A stretch of DNA of 64,000 nucleotides, from NCBI GenBank assembly GCA_022453515.1, contig JAJNNY010000030.1:124001-188000 (forward strand), written 5' to 3'. The position numbers and the translations under genes were made by a program. Below, one piece after another: positions 24,762 through 34,177 of this stretch. The notes beneath the pieces are model-generated. The model worked only from the letters and a program-made list of their open reading frames with translations. It was not told the DNA's origin and made no database searches. Position 1 is the first letter of the stretch. Each line of letters begins with the position of its first letter. Origin of the DNA: Astrocystis sublimbata (Eukaryota; Ascomycota; Sordariomycetes; Xylariales; Xylariaceae).

Positions 24762-27602
24762 TCAAATCATGATTCTCTCCAGAGAATAGCTCCCAACCTT
24801 CTGACTGATCAAATGCCCCGTCTCCCTCCGACTCCTCTGCACAATCTCGCCTCCCGAAACAACCTTTTTGCCCGAGATGCCCGACGCAGCCTTCAGACCC
24901 AGAGGCAGCGCCGCCGACATGGTATTGTCGCTGACCCGAACAGCCACAGGCTTCATATTAGCATTACCAACACCACGATTACCGTCCGGAACCGCAACCG
25001 CACGATCAGGCCTCCTCGCGACCTCCTCAACATACTTCACCGGCCCCGCGATGAAATTCTTCAGAGCGACCGTCTCTTCCAGGCCCTCCAGAGCAGCAGA
25101 CACCTCGTGCGTGAGCGACCCGACAAAGTCCGCGACGTCGTCGCCCGCGTCGTTCAGGATCCAGCCGCTGGGGCCGAGGGAGTCAAGACACAGGCCGAGG
25201 ATGTCGGCGATGAGCTTGATGCTTGCGTCGGGCGGAGGCTCGTCGTCGACGTACTCGGTGGTGCCGTTGTTGTTCTCGTCGCCCTTGACCACGACGTACC
25301 GGTCCGTCCAGCCGCCTCTGACGAGCTCGATGCGCAGCACGTACATGAGGGAGAGGACCTCCTCGGGGCGGAAGGTGGCGCGCAGGGCCTTGATGGCGGC
25401 TTGCGAGGGGCACGCGCCGAGCTTAGCGAAGGCCACGCTGAGCCCGCGGCCGCGGATCCCGGCGTCTTCCGTGTTCAAGTACGAGACCGTCTTCTGTATC
25501 TCTTCCTCGAGCGCGTCGAGCTCCATGGTGATGTCTTCGTTTTCGGCTGCGTCGTCTCCGTCCTTATCGTCATGGTTAGGATTGGAGGCTTCGTCGGCCG
25601 CTGTGCCGTTTGTGAGTGTGAGGAGACTGGGAGACTTGTCGGGGTTGTTGATGAGTTCCAAGCTCTTTAGTAAGGTCTTGAGGGCGAGGAGGATTTCCAA
25701 TGCGCCTATGTTGGTGGCGTCCAGATAGACAACCAGAAGGTTTAGGGTGGGGTCGATCTCGGAGAGTCGCGTGACTAGTTCTGTGGCGAGGAAACTGTCG
25801 ACGGCTTCGGTTTCGTTGATCTTGTCCCGGAAGGCTGCTCTCAGATTTGATAATGTCAGATGTCCGGCGTCCGCTAGGTAGTTGAGAATATTACTCTGCG
25901 GGAGCTGAAATATTAAGCGTGGGATTGACGAATCATCGCGATGTGCGGTATTCCATTGGAATGACCGACTTATCGTGTACAGTATCCATCTCCTGTCCAC
26001 AGGGGGGTAGTTGCGTGATCCAGGAAGTTGCCAGCGCAGGGTATCTTGCGATGATGCGTCCGTGCTGCTCTTCTTGTCCTTCTTCGGGGCTTTCAATGGT
26101 ATGCCAAATTTCTCAGCAAGAAAGGTCTCAAAATTCGTAATGTCGTTGGCACTTAAATATGAGTCGGCTTTCTTCTCCTCGGCAGTCCATTTCTCCCAAT
26201 AGTCTCCTCTCATGGAACCCGGGATATAGTTCGAGAATACGGAGTTTTTGGGAGGACCCTTGGAGGCCTGTGCAGAACTTCTCCTTGTTGCGGGAAGCCC
26301 GCGCCCTATGGAGTCAATGAGGAGACCCTCGGCGCGTCGTTTTGCATGGCGAGTCTTGGGGGCCTCTAATTGGATGGCGACCAGATGAGAGCCTATTATT
26401 GAGATGGCACGCTCAAGTGGAGGGAAGTAAGCGACCAGTTGGCATGCAGCGGAGTCGTCATTGTTCCCCGCCAGGTCGATATCAACGGTGTTTTGCATCG
26501 ACCTGTATACGGGGTTGAATACATGGAGCTGGGTGTTGGTGGCGCAAAGGAGAGACGTTTTGCTTAGAGACAGGAATGAAGTGGTGCCGTTGAGTTCCAT
26601 AGTCGAGGCAACTTTGGGAACACTTGCGGTCAGGTCGTGGAAGACGATGGTGGGACGACTGAGCTCTATGAGAGCTCCGTTGCGAGCATCTAGGCGATAT
26701 GAGCTCGCCTCACCCTTCGCTGACTGAGAGGGTACTAAGGGCATGACGTGAAGCTGCACCACGCCTCGATTTGCCAGTGAGGAGGTCTGGGAGGATGGTA
26801 AGCGGCCGACGATGTGGAGGTGTCGACTGCGATGCTGGGCTGGGCCAGCGCTAGAGATCAGCACGAAGACCTCGGTGTCCTCGTCGGGACTTTGACCGGA
26901 AGCTGAGAGGAGAGCGAAAGCATCGTTATTCCCCTTGAAAATGCCCCTGACTGCGTCTGGGGCGGACACGTTACGGCAGAAATCGATGTTGAAATCTGCT
27001 CTCGCATCCTCGGGAAGATCCTGGAGCAGAGCGAGGGGCTTAGAAACCCACCTCGACTTGAGGGACTCGCCATCGAGACAGACGATCTCGCCGTCGGACC
27101 TGACGGTAAGGAGCTCGGTATCGGGATTGGCCTCGGCTCCCTCTGGTTCTGAGTGGCTCGATGCCGATGACAGCCATACGACAGGGCGGCCCTTGCCAAG
27201 CGAAGCGGAGCGGGTGAGCTGTTCCGTCTTGCCGGACTCGCCCACGGTGTCTTTGAACAGAGTGATCTTGTTGACGCTGGATTCGTCGGAGGCGGCGTAG
27301 GTGTAGCGCGACACGTGCTTGGTGGCCTCGGAGCGGTAGCGGGTGGAAGTGGGCGGGCAGGAGATGCGCGACTCTGGGGGGATGGGATAGGATATGATGA
27401 GGCGCGAAGACGATATGTCGTAGATATTGATAGCTTCGCCGTCAATGCCGACGGTCAACTCGGCGCGGCGTCGCTTCCGCTTCCTGGATCCTGGCGCATG
27501 TCCGTAGACCTCGCCGACGACGTAGGTGCCGGTGGTGGGATCGAGAGGTCGCGGCAGGGTGGCCAACACATACGGGTTTTGAACATGAAAGGAGGAAGCC
27601 AT
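24762..27602 (-). CDS. UTP8: Utp8-like U3 snoRNP / t-UTP subunit
   Basis: Single exon on the minus strand, 946 aa. Utp8 is a t-UTP/UtpA subunit of the small-subunit processome, acting in the nucleolus in rDNA transcription and pre-18S processing; in budding yeast it also aids tRNA export. The N-terminus (YVLATLPRPLDPTTGTYVVG), a basic cluster RKRKRRR at about residues 40-46, and repeated beta-strand-like segments (VGIDGEAINIYDISSSRLII) fit the fungal Utp8 beta-propeller domain. The C-terminal half is helical with an acidic linker (NHDDKDGDDAAENEDITMEL). The start at 27602 is chosen because upstream codons come from a tandem repeat; the in-frame ATG at 27713 would add 37 low-complexity residues. 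Assignment rests on overall pattern, not a diagnostic motif. Plus-strand frames at 24813-25728 are GC-rich shadows. Confidence 0.68.
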   Translation of the reverse strand: MASSFHVQNPYVLATLPRPLDPTTGTYVVGEVYGHAPGSRKRKRRRAELTVGIDGEAINIYDISSSRLIISYPIPPESRISCPPTSTRYRSEATKHVSRYTYAASDESSVNKITLFKDTVGESGKTEQLTRSASLGKGRPVVWLSSASSHSEPEGAEANPDTELLTVRSDGEIVCLDGESLKSRWVSKPLALLQDLPEDARADFNIDFCRNVSAPDAVRGIFKGNNDAFALLSASGQSPDEDTEVFVLISSAGPAQHRSRHLHIVGRLPSSQTSSLANRGVVQLHVMPLVPSQSAKGEASSYRLDARNGALIELSRPTIVFHDLTASVPKVASTMELNGTTSFLSLSKTSLLCATNTQLHVFNPVYRSMQNTVDIDLAGNNDDSAACQLVAYFPPLERAISIIGSHLVAIQLEAPKTRHAKRRAEGLLIDSIGRGLPATRRSSAQASKGPPKNSVFSNYIPGSMRGDYWEKWTAEEKKADSYLSANDITNFETFLAEKFGIPLKAPKKDKKSSTDASSQDTLRWQLPGSRNYPPVDRRWILYTISRSFQWNTAHRDDSSIPRLIFQLPQSNILNYLADAGHLTLSNLRAAFRDKINETEAVDSFLATELVTRLSEIDPTLNLLVVYLDATNIGALEILLALKTLLKSLELINNPDKSPSLLTLTNGTAADEASNPNHDDKDGDDAAENEDITMELDALEEEIQKTVSYLNTEDAGIRGRGLSVAFAKLGACPSQAAIKALRATFRPEEVLSLMYVLRIELVRGGWTDRYVVVKGDENNNGTTEYVDDEPPPDASIKLIADILGLCLDSLGPSGWILNDAGDDVADFVGSLTHEVSAALEGLEETVALKNFIAGPVKYVEEVARRPDRAVAVPDGNRGVGNANMKPVAVRVSDNTMSAALPLGLKAASGISGKKVVSGGEIVQRSRRETGHLISQKVGSYSLERIMI

Positions 27603-28466
27603 TGTTGCCAGATTGTAATTGGAACCCTGGGTGTGGGTTGTTCTCTGGTCCTTGGGTTGTTCTCTGGTCCTTGGGTTCTTCCTTGGAGCTGAGGAGAGCT
27701 GAGGACAATGCAATGTGTGGTGACGGCTTCAAGCTCATGCCCAGCTCAATCCAGCTCAAAAAAAAAGTTCCAGGGTCAACAGCCTGCAGCTTCGCAAAAG
27801 AGCAGCCATGGTGGGGCACTCCGTCTTGGCGTATATCTGCATGTGATTAGGTAAGTCGCAGATAAGATTCCGATAAGCCAGTCGTTCGGCCGATAAGGTA
27901 GATGTATCGGGCACTTGCGGCTCCTTGAGCCGCCAGCTGTTATCAGCTGAAGAGTGGTGGACCCACTTTAGGGATTTCGTGGAGCAAAGTGGCAGGCGAG
28001 GCAGGTGAGGCAAGCTAGTCAGGGATGATGAGTGCAGTATGATGCGCCAGTCGCGACTCGAAAACGCGCTTGGCTGCATTGTAAAGTGTTCAGTGCCCCA
28101 ATTTACACGTCCAAGATGACCATTTAGTAAACCCCTGCCTGGGGTACACGAATCTCCCGACTTTTACAGGTGACATGCTTTACTCTACTCCCCCATACAC
28201 ACAAAATATACTGCATTCTTACAATAAGAATTCTCAATCTTTCTGCCAACCCAAGTTCCTGCATTGTTGTTGTTGTATATCACCCAACTCATTAACATAA
28301 CAAATCTACTAAAAGAATTGTTCACGTGCACCGTGCTGTGATCTGCCAGCACCACTTAGTGCTTAGCCCAACCTTTTCTCCCTTATTACCTTCTCTTCTC
28401 ATGCTTTGCCTCGATTAGAACACCGAAAGTGCCTCGCGTTCCATTCAAGCCAACTTGCTGGTCATC
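27603..28466. promoter_or_regulatory. Shared divergent promoter region of UTP8 and ELG1
   Basis: The 864 bases between the two divergent start codons must hold both promoters. Visible candidates are ACGCGC at about 28069 (one base off the MCB box) and a CACGTG palindrome at about 28323. The bases just before the ELG1 start are pyrimidine-rich. No TATA box is obvious. Confidence 0.5.
27635..27690. repeat. 19-base tandem repeat in UTP8 leader
   Basis: The unit GGGTTGTTCTCTGGTCCTT occurs twice perfectly (27635-27653, 27654-27672) and a third time partially. It sits 33-90 bases upstream of the UTP8 start codon, in the probable 5' UTR. Further short repeats (AGAGCTGAGG, CCAGCTCAA) follow up to about 27760. 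Confidence 0.75.
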
Positions 28467-31400
28467 ATGGCCGACATTGGTGATGGTTCCGAGGCGCAAC
28501 TGCGAAAAGTTCACCCATTCTTTGCAGCCCCCAATACTGTACAAGATACCATCGACAACCCTATAACCCCTCCCACTCCCGACCCGTCCTGCAGTCCCGC
28601 CTCCGAGGAATCGAGAAACGACCAAGCTGAGCATCATGTACAGTATGACGAGCCCCAAGAACGAAAGCGCAAGCGCCGGAAGACCGATCCAGCCTCGGGC
28701 GCTCCTGAGACTGCTCCTAGAGCTACCCGACCGAAGCGTCGCAACCGCGTTTCTGCTGGGCCCAGCATTACACAGCACTTCATATCAAATTCAGTCAAGG
28801 AGGCACAGGCAATTCCTGAACAACCATTGGGCAAAACAGCACATGATCACGGGCCACTGCGTGATGTCTCCAACGGCAGCACCACTCAACCTCCCCCCTT
28901 GGCTGTTCTGAATGAAGATGGTGAAAGGAGAGAGGAACAGAAGCCGTCGGATTCACAACCGACGGCTCATCAACGGCCACAGAGAGTCTTAAAACTCAAC
29001 CTTGCGACCGGCACCATTGGTTCACCTCCCCAGAGCAAACCAGCACCTATTGTAGCACCGACTCAGGGCAAGAAACGTGGTCGAAAACCTAAGACATTCA
29101 ATGTAACCGTGTCATACGCAACGGACCCGGCGTCGCGAGAGCGGCTTGGTCAGCAAATTCACGCTATCCTTCTGGGGACCACGAGAATTGCGCATCCCAA
29201 TCTAACAGCTGCAGCTCCCAAAACACCGCCTCCCGCCAATACAGCTGCCAACGACAAAGCCTCGGCGACATCGGCATCCAAGAAGCGTGCAGGGACGAAG
29301 AAGGTGACACCGAAAAAGCCCGCGCACCCTTTTTTCCAGGGCAAAAGCAAAGCGGTAGCCTCCAGCGACGATAAGCCAAAATCGAAGAAGGAAAAATCAT
29401 CAACGCGAGAAGTCATTTTCACTTCCACTCCTTGCTCTCCCAAGCCAGCTCGTTCCGCCCCGCACAGCACGGCTCTCCCTTTCCTGGGATCAAAGAAGAG
29501 CGGCGTGAAAATACCAGGAGCACAACATCCCGCATGGCCATGGCACGGCACGGTTCACACTCGAGACAGCCCACTCGCGGATCTCACTCACATTGCTGAA
29601 CCCAAGTCGATTCCAGTAAGACCCCGAGAGCGAAAGGCCAAGGGACAGTCTGTTCATGTTGCGGAGCGCGAAAGCATCATAGGGGAAGCTGCCTCGAAAC
29701 TAGGCATTCACCAGCTTGCCAAAGATCTGAAAATGACGAATGATGAAGAATTCAGCCCCATAGCACCCACGGTGCGAGTGCCGCTGAAGCATTTTGAGAG
29801 CGGTCGGAAACTCCAGACAAGGGTGTTCCCAGAGCTTCGCACATTGACACACCATGCTGCTTCGACGAAAACACACCCGGCCATCATAAATGCATACCAA
29901 TCCATAGCTACATCACTGTCGGCATTTGATGCGTCGACATGCGAGTCGGTGTCTTGGGCTCATAAATACGCACCAGCTTCGGCGCATTGTGTTCTTCAGA
30001 ACGGCCGGGAGGCTGAGTTGTTACGGGACTGGCTTCAGACATTAAAGGTCCAATCAGTAGACACCGGCGCTTCTGACAGCGTTCCCAAACCCAAGAGCGC
30101 CCCTGCTCCCCGAAGAAAGCGCCGACACAAGAAGCTAGAAGGCTTTGTAGTGTCTAGCGATGAAGAAGCAAACGACTTGGATGAGATTGATGATGATGAA
30201 CCGCAGTGGCTAGCTAGCAACAGTCGAAATGATGCCAAAAAGACTGTTGTGCGGTCCGTTGATCTTGTTGATCGAACTAAACAGAATAGCCGGCTTATCA
30301 ATGCTGTCTTACTGAGTGGACCACACGGATGCGGCAAGACAGCCACAGTGTACGCGATAGCCAAGGAGCTAGATTTCGAAGTCTTCGAGATCAATGCTGG
30401 CGCACGCAGGAGCGGCAAAGACATTCTAGAGAAAGTGGGAGACATGACGCGAAACCATCTCGTTAACCACCAACAGAAAGATGAGTCCCGTGATGGCGTG
30501 TCACATGATGATACGAACGCCGATGTGAAGTCTGGGAAGCAGGGCATGATGACATCTTTCTTCAAGGCCAAACCTACACAGGCGAAACCAAAACCTGCTC
30601 AGCCCACGAAAGACATCCAAACAGAAGCTCAACCATTGGAAGAAAAACCGCCAGCGTCACAAGAGAAGAAAGCCAGTAGGGACCAAAAGCAGTCACTCAT
30701 TTTGTTGGAAGAAGTCGACATTCTATACGAGGAAGACAAGCAGTTCTGGGCCACCGTCATTTCCATGATTGCCCAATCGAAGAGACCATTCATAATGACC
30801 TGCAACAACGAGACCATCGTACCAATACATAACCTCAAATTGCACGGCATATTCCGCTTTGCTTCGCCGCTGGTAGACCTAGCAGTTGATATGCTTCTCC
30901 TGATTGCTGCGAATGAAGGACATGCCCTCAAGCGACATGCCGTCGAAACCCTGTACGAATCGCGTGGCCACGACCTTCGCGCGTCCATCACCGAGCTCAA
31001 CTACTGGTGTCAGATCGGCGTAGGCGATCTTCGCGGGGGCTTCGATTGGTTTTACCCCCGGTGGCCCAAAGGAAGCGACGTGGACGAACAGGGTCATACC
31101 ATCCGAGTAGTCAGCGAAGACACGTATCATACGGGCATGGGGTGGCTCAACCGAGACATGGGAAGTGAAGAAGCGTCATCAACCCCCACCGTCCCGGACC
31201 TACATCGAGAGGCATGGGAACATTGGGGGGTGGACATGTCCGACCATCATGAATTTGACGATGCATCGAGTTGGGCGCAAATAGCCACTGCACAACCTTC
31301 GTCTCGAGCAGAACGCCTGGCACTTCTGCAGTCCATTGAACGGTTCACGGAGAGTGTCAGCGAATCCGATGTCTGCGGCCCGTTTTTGAACCCTCTTTCA

Positions 31401-32204
31401 AATCGCATTGCCCTTGACTCGACAATACCCGACTTACACGCCAAGACGCTGGACGACTTCACAATCGGCAATAAAGTGCTAGAAGTCGCGCCGTTGTGTC
31501 TCTACGACTCAATCTCCTTGGAAGTATCTACTTCACTCCGACTACTCGCCCAATCGCATATGACGAGCGACGACTCTCTCCCATCGCTCTTGAATCATAG
31601 TACACCCGGAACCCATCGCCCCAGCCAGCGCTTCGGCGAGGCAAACGTCACCTGCGCCATTGAAAATCACCTCGCCAAATCCACAGGATCTGGGAAATAT
31701 AGAGACCTGAAGCGCCCTATCAGACGCATAGACTACAGCAACGCCTTCGACCCCATCGCGGCCTCGGACAAGATCCTCGGCAATGGATACCTCGACCCAT
31801 CTATCTTTGATAGGGAGATGGCGCCGCTTGTGTTGGATGTGGCGCCGTATGTAAGGGGTATTGTTGCGTATGACCAGCGCCTTGAGATGGAGCGGAGGAG
31901 CAGGAGTAATCTTTTGTCGGCTGATGGTGGAGGTGGGGGTGGAAGTGGGAGGGAGAAGAAACGCATGCGCACTACGAGGGCCGCGCTTTCGGCGCTCGAA
32001 GGCGGCGCGAGAGCTACGACGAGACGGGAGAGGTATTTCGAGAAGGTCGAGCTGAATACGTATCTTGTGCTGGGTACGGGTGGGCTGGGGTGGGGGGGTG
32101 CGGTGGTGGAGTTTATGGAGAGGGTTGGGGATGGGGATGTTGGGGAGGGTTGTGCTGGTGATAGTGGTGGTAAGGAGGGAAAGGATGAAGTTGAAGGCTG
32201 TTAA
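28467..32204 (+). CDS. ELG1: Elg1/ATAD5-type PCNA unloader, AAA+ ATPase
   Basis: Single exon, 1245 aa. Elg1 is the large subunit of an alternative RFC complex that removes PCNA from DNA after replication. Walker A is GPHGCGKT at about residues 618-625. The Walker B position is LILLEEVDILYEED (LEEVD about 747-751), with the EEVD form usual for this family. The sensor-1 region follows (PFIMTCNNETIVP). The N-terminal half is disordered and basic, with HPFF elements (VHPFFAAPN, AHPFFQGKS) and SITQHF. An insertion between Walker A and B contains QGMMTSFF (about 692-699), which fits the PCNA-interacting consensus. The C-terminus ends with a family-typical LNTYLVLGTGGLGW. Start at 28467 is the first ATG in frame. 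Divergent from UTP8. Confidence 0.9.
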   Translation: MADIGDGSEAQLRKVHPFFAAPNTVQDTIDNPITPPTPDPSCSPASEESRNDQAEHHVQYDEPQERKRKRRKTDPASGAPETAPRATRPKRRNRVSAGPSITQHFISNSVKEAQAIPEQPLGKTAHDHGPLRDVSNGSTTQPPPLAVLNEDGERREEQKPSDSQPTAHQRPQRVLKLNLATGTIGSPPQSKPAPIVAPTQGKKRGRKPKTFNVTVSYATDPASRERLGQQIHAILLGTTRIAHPNLTAAAPKTPPPANTAANDKASATSASKKRAGTKKVTPKKPAHPFFQGKSKAVASSDDKPKSKKEKSSTREVIFTSTPCSPKPARSAPHSTALPFLGSKKSGVKIPGAQHPAWPWHGTVHTRDSPLADLTHIAEPKSIPVRPRERKAKGQSVHVAERESIIGEAASKLGIHQLAKDLKMTNDEEFSPIAPTVRVPLKHFESGRKLQTRVFPELRTLTHHAASTKTHPAIINAYQSIATSLSAFDASTCESVSWAHKYAPASAHCVLQNGREAELLRDWLQTLKVQSVDTGASDSVPKPKSAPAPRRKRRHKKLEGFVVSSDEEANDLDEIDDDEPQWLASNSRNDAKKTVVRSVDLVDRTKQNSRLINAVLLSGPHGCGKTATVYAIAKELDFEVFEINAGARRSGKDILEKVGDMTRNHLVNHQQKDESRDGVSHDDTNADVKSGKQGMMTSFFKAKPTQAKPKPAQPTKDIQTEAQPLEEKPPASQEKKASRDQKQSLILLEEVDILYEEDKQFWATVISMIAQSKRPFIMTCNNETIVPIHNLKLHGIFRFASPLVDLAVDMLLLIAANEGHALKRHAVETLYESRGHDLRASITELNYWCQIGVGDLRGGFDWFYPRWPKGSDVDEQGHTIRVVSEDTYHTGMGWLNRDMGSEEASSTPTVPDLHREAWEHWGVDMSDHHEFDDASSWAQIATAQPSSRAERLALLQSIERFTESVSESDVCGPFLNPLSNRIALDSTIPDLHAKTLDDFTIGNKVLEVAPLCLYDSISLEVSTSLRLLAQSHMTSDDSLPSLLNHSTPGTHRPSQRFGEANVTCAIENHLAKSTGSGKYRDLKRPIRRIDYSNAFDPIAASDKILGNGYLDPSIFDREMAPLVLDVAPYVRGIVAYDQRLEMERRSRSNLLSADGGGGGGSGREKKRMRTTRAALSALEGGARATTRRERYFEKVELNTYLVLGTGGLGWGGAVVEFMERVGDGDVGEGCAGDSGGKEGKDEVEGC

Positions 32205-34177
32205 GATGAAGATGGACACGGGACATGGCGTTCGGGGTTAGGGTTGCGATGGATTTGCAAGATACTTGAGGTTTGAGGCTCGAGGCTAAGGTTGAAACTT
32301 GAAGCGATGATCTGAACTGCAACCTCGAAATATATTGGCATGCGCATGCATTCGTAGCTATATGTAGTAGCTATACAACACAATACAATATCAAAGACGA
32401 TATACAATTATTTATAAAAAATATTGGAGCTTTGTCAAATTTATGAGCGAGAGGGTAGTAAGTACTAGGTATTTTATGGTATTGGGCGGCGGTCGGTGGG
32501 TAGCGATGAGTTAGTTGTTTGTCGAGCGATGATCGGCTCGTAAGGTTGGTGTCTATGAAGGAGGATTTCAACTGAATCACGAATTGAAGTCATGGCAAAA
32601 GATAGAAGGGAGTATAAGTATAATATGTAGGCTTCCTCATGATAATGAAAATGCTACCTACCTAGGTAGGTATCTACCTACATGCCTTGATTTGAGGCTG
32701 GCGTGAGCAAGACTCGCAATACAATAGATGCTGCGGCTACTTACAACCTTATGAGAATATTACTCACTCACTTATGTTGTTAGGTAGTTTGTGAGGTAAA
32801 GTGACAACTCGTTACTTAGATCACGTTGATTTTTTTTCACAACTTCTTCCTGAAGATAAGTTTATGTTTAGCTGTGTAAGTTATAGTTGGGTACTATAAG
32901 TGAGGTTAGATTGATCAGTGCGTATTGTGTATTGCGATCTTTGCCCAGCATGTTGACAGTCCAGGACGTCGAGAGCTATATAGGTGGTCCCGCCCAACTG
33001 TTTGGAAGTTGTATTATATACACAGGCTTGTTGATTAATTGGCTGGTTGGTGTTCATGTACTGCACCTGCACCGACTGTGTAGCGCAGATAATTCCTCGT
33101 TCAATCTCTCTGAACCTGCATGATGGGAGCTACTTCATCTCAAAAGGTTCAATCAAGACAGGTTAACAATTAGATAATTGAAATGACAACGAAGATGCCG
33201 GTAGCCGTGTTCTGTGTACTTCGTAGGAGGTAGGTGCGCATACGTGGCTGGCGCTGGATAAAGCGTATTTGACTAGGTGCCTAAGTCATGACGTACGTCC
33301 ATATATCCTGGCGCGTCGCACGTGGCGACGTGGTTCGCAGTGAGAAGACGCGGAAGTGGCCCTGCATTTTCAGGCCGTACCTACCCATATAGGTGTTACC
33401 TACTACAGCTAAAAATCATGTTATGTCTACGTTAGGTACGTGTTGTTACTGTCTCTATGGAAATCGTCTCTTCTTCTAAAAGAGTTTTGTAGTACTTAGC
33501 CGATTTTGTAGATCTCTGGGCGCTCATTAGCGTGAGATCCTTCTTGGGGCCAAGCGTAAGTTGAGGTGTTAAAAGATTTTACAGGCCTTGGCGGGAAATA
33601 ATCAACAGCTATCTTTACAATAGATATGCTTTATCACAAGATTGCGCTCGGTAATACGGATGGTATCTCGGGGCAATACTATGAGAATTGAACGCTGCTG
33701 GTAAACAGTTGCATACACTCGATTGTTGACTTCATTAGCATTGGCTATCATGGTGACAGCAGTGCAAAAAAAAAACAGTGATGCATCTACCCAATGACGC
33801 AACTAGCTGGAGTTACATAGCACCCTCGGCACCACAGATCGAGATGATCGGCACACTCGGCTACCTAGCCTAGCCCCCTAGCAACTGACGCATGCAGGAA
33901 CAAGGGCTGGTTTATGGGGGGTAGCTGCCAAGACCTGCCTCACCTTGTTTAGCTTCCATGCGTAGCGGAGAGCTTGGCAGACTTATGACGCCAGAGGCCT
34001 ATATCAATTGGCCCATCACGTATAAGTCAAAAGAACTTATAATACACGATTCCGTGTGCCCAAAGTAAACATCAACCACCTACCACCTACATCTCACCTT
34101 CAAGGTTATTGAATTAGGATTGAAGTGTGACAGGGCAACAACACTCAACCATTGAAAGAGAGAAAACATCACACACC
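32205..34177. other. Gene-free spacer
   Basis: 3' flank of ELG1 followed by the promoter of the phosphatase gene. AT-rich stretch about 32380-32430 and a TACC/GGTA palindromic cluster at about 32654-32682. No gene supported. Confidence 0.5.

Noticed and set aside
24813..25728. Two plus-strand frames of about 285 codons opposite UTP8
   Set aside because: They overlap each other in different frames and lie opposite the continuous 946-codon UTP8-like frame; Arg/Ser-rich composition is typical of antisense shadows.
31542..32219. 225-codon minus-strand frame opposite the ELG1 3' end
   Set aside because: ELG1 is open to its family-typical C-terminus on the plus strand; the minus frame is Pro/Thr-rich shadow.
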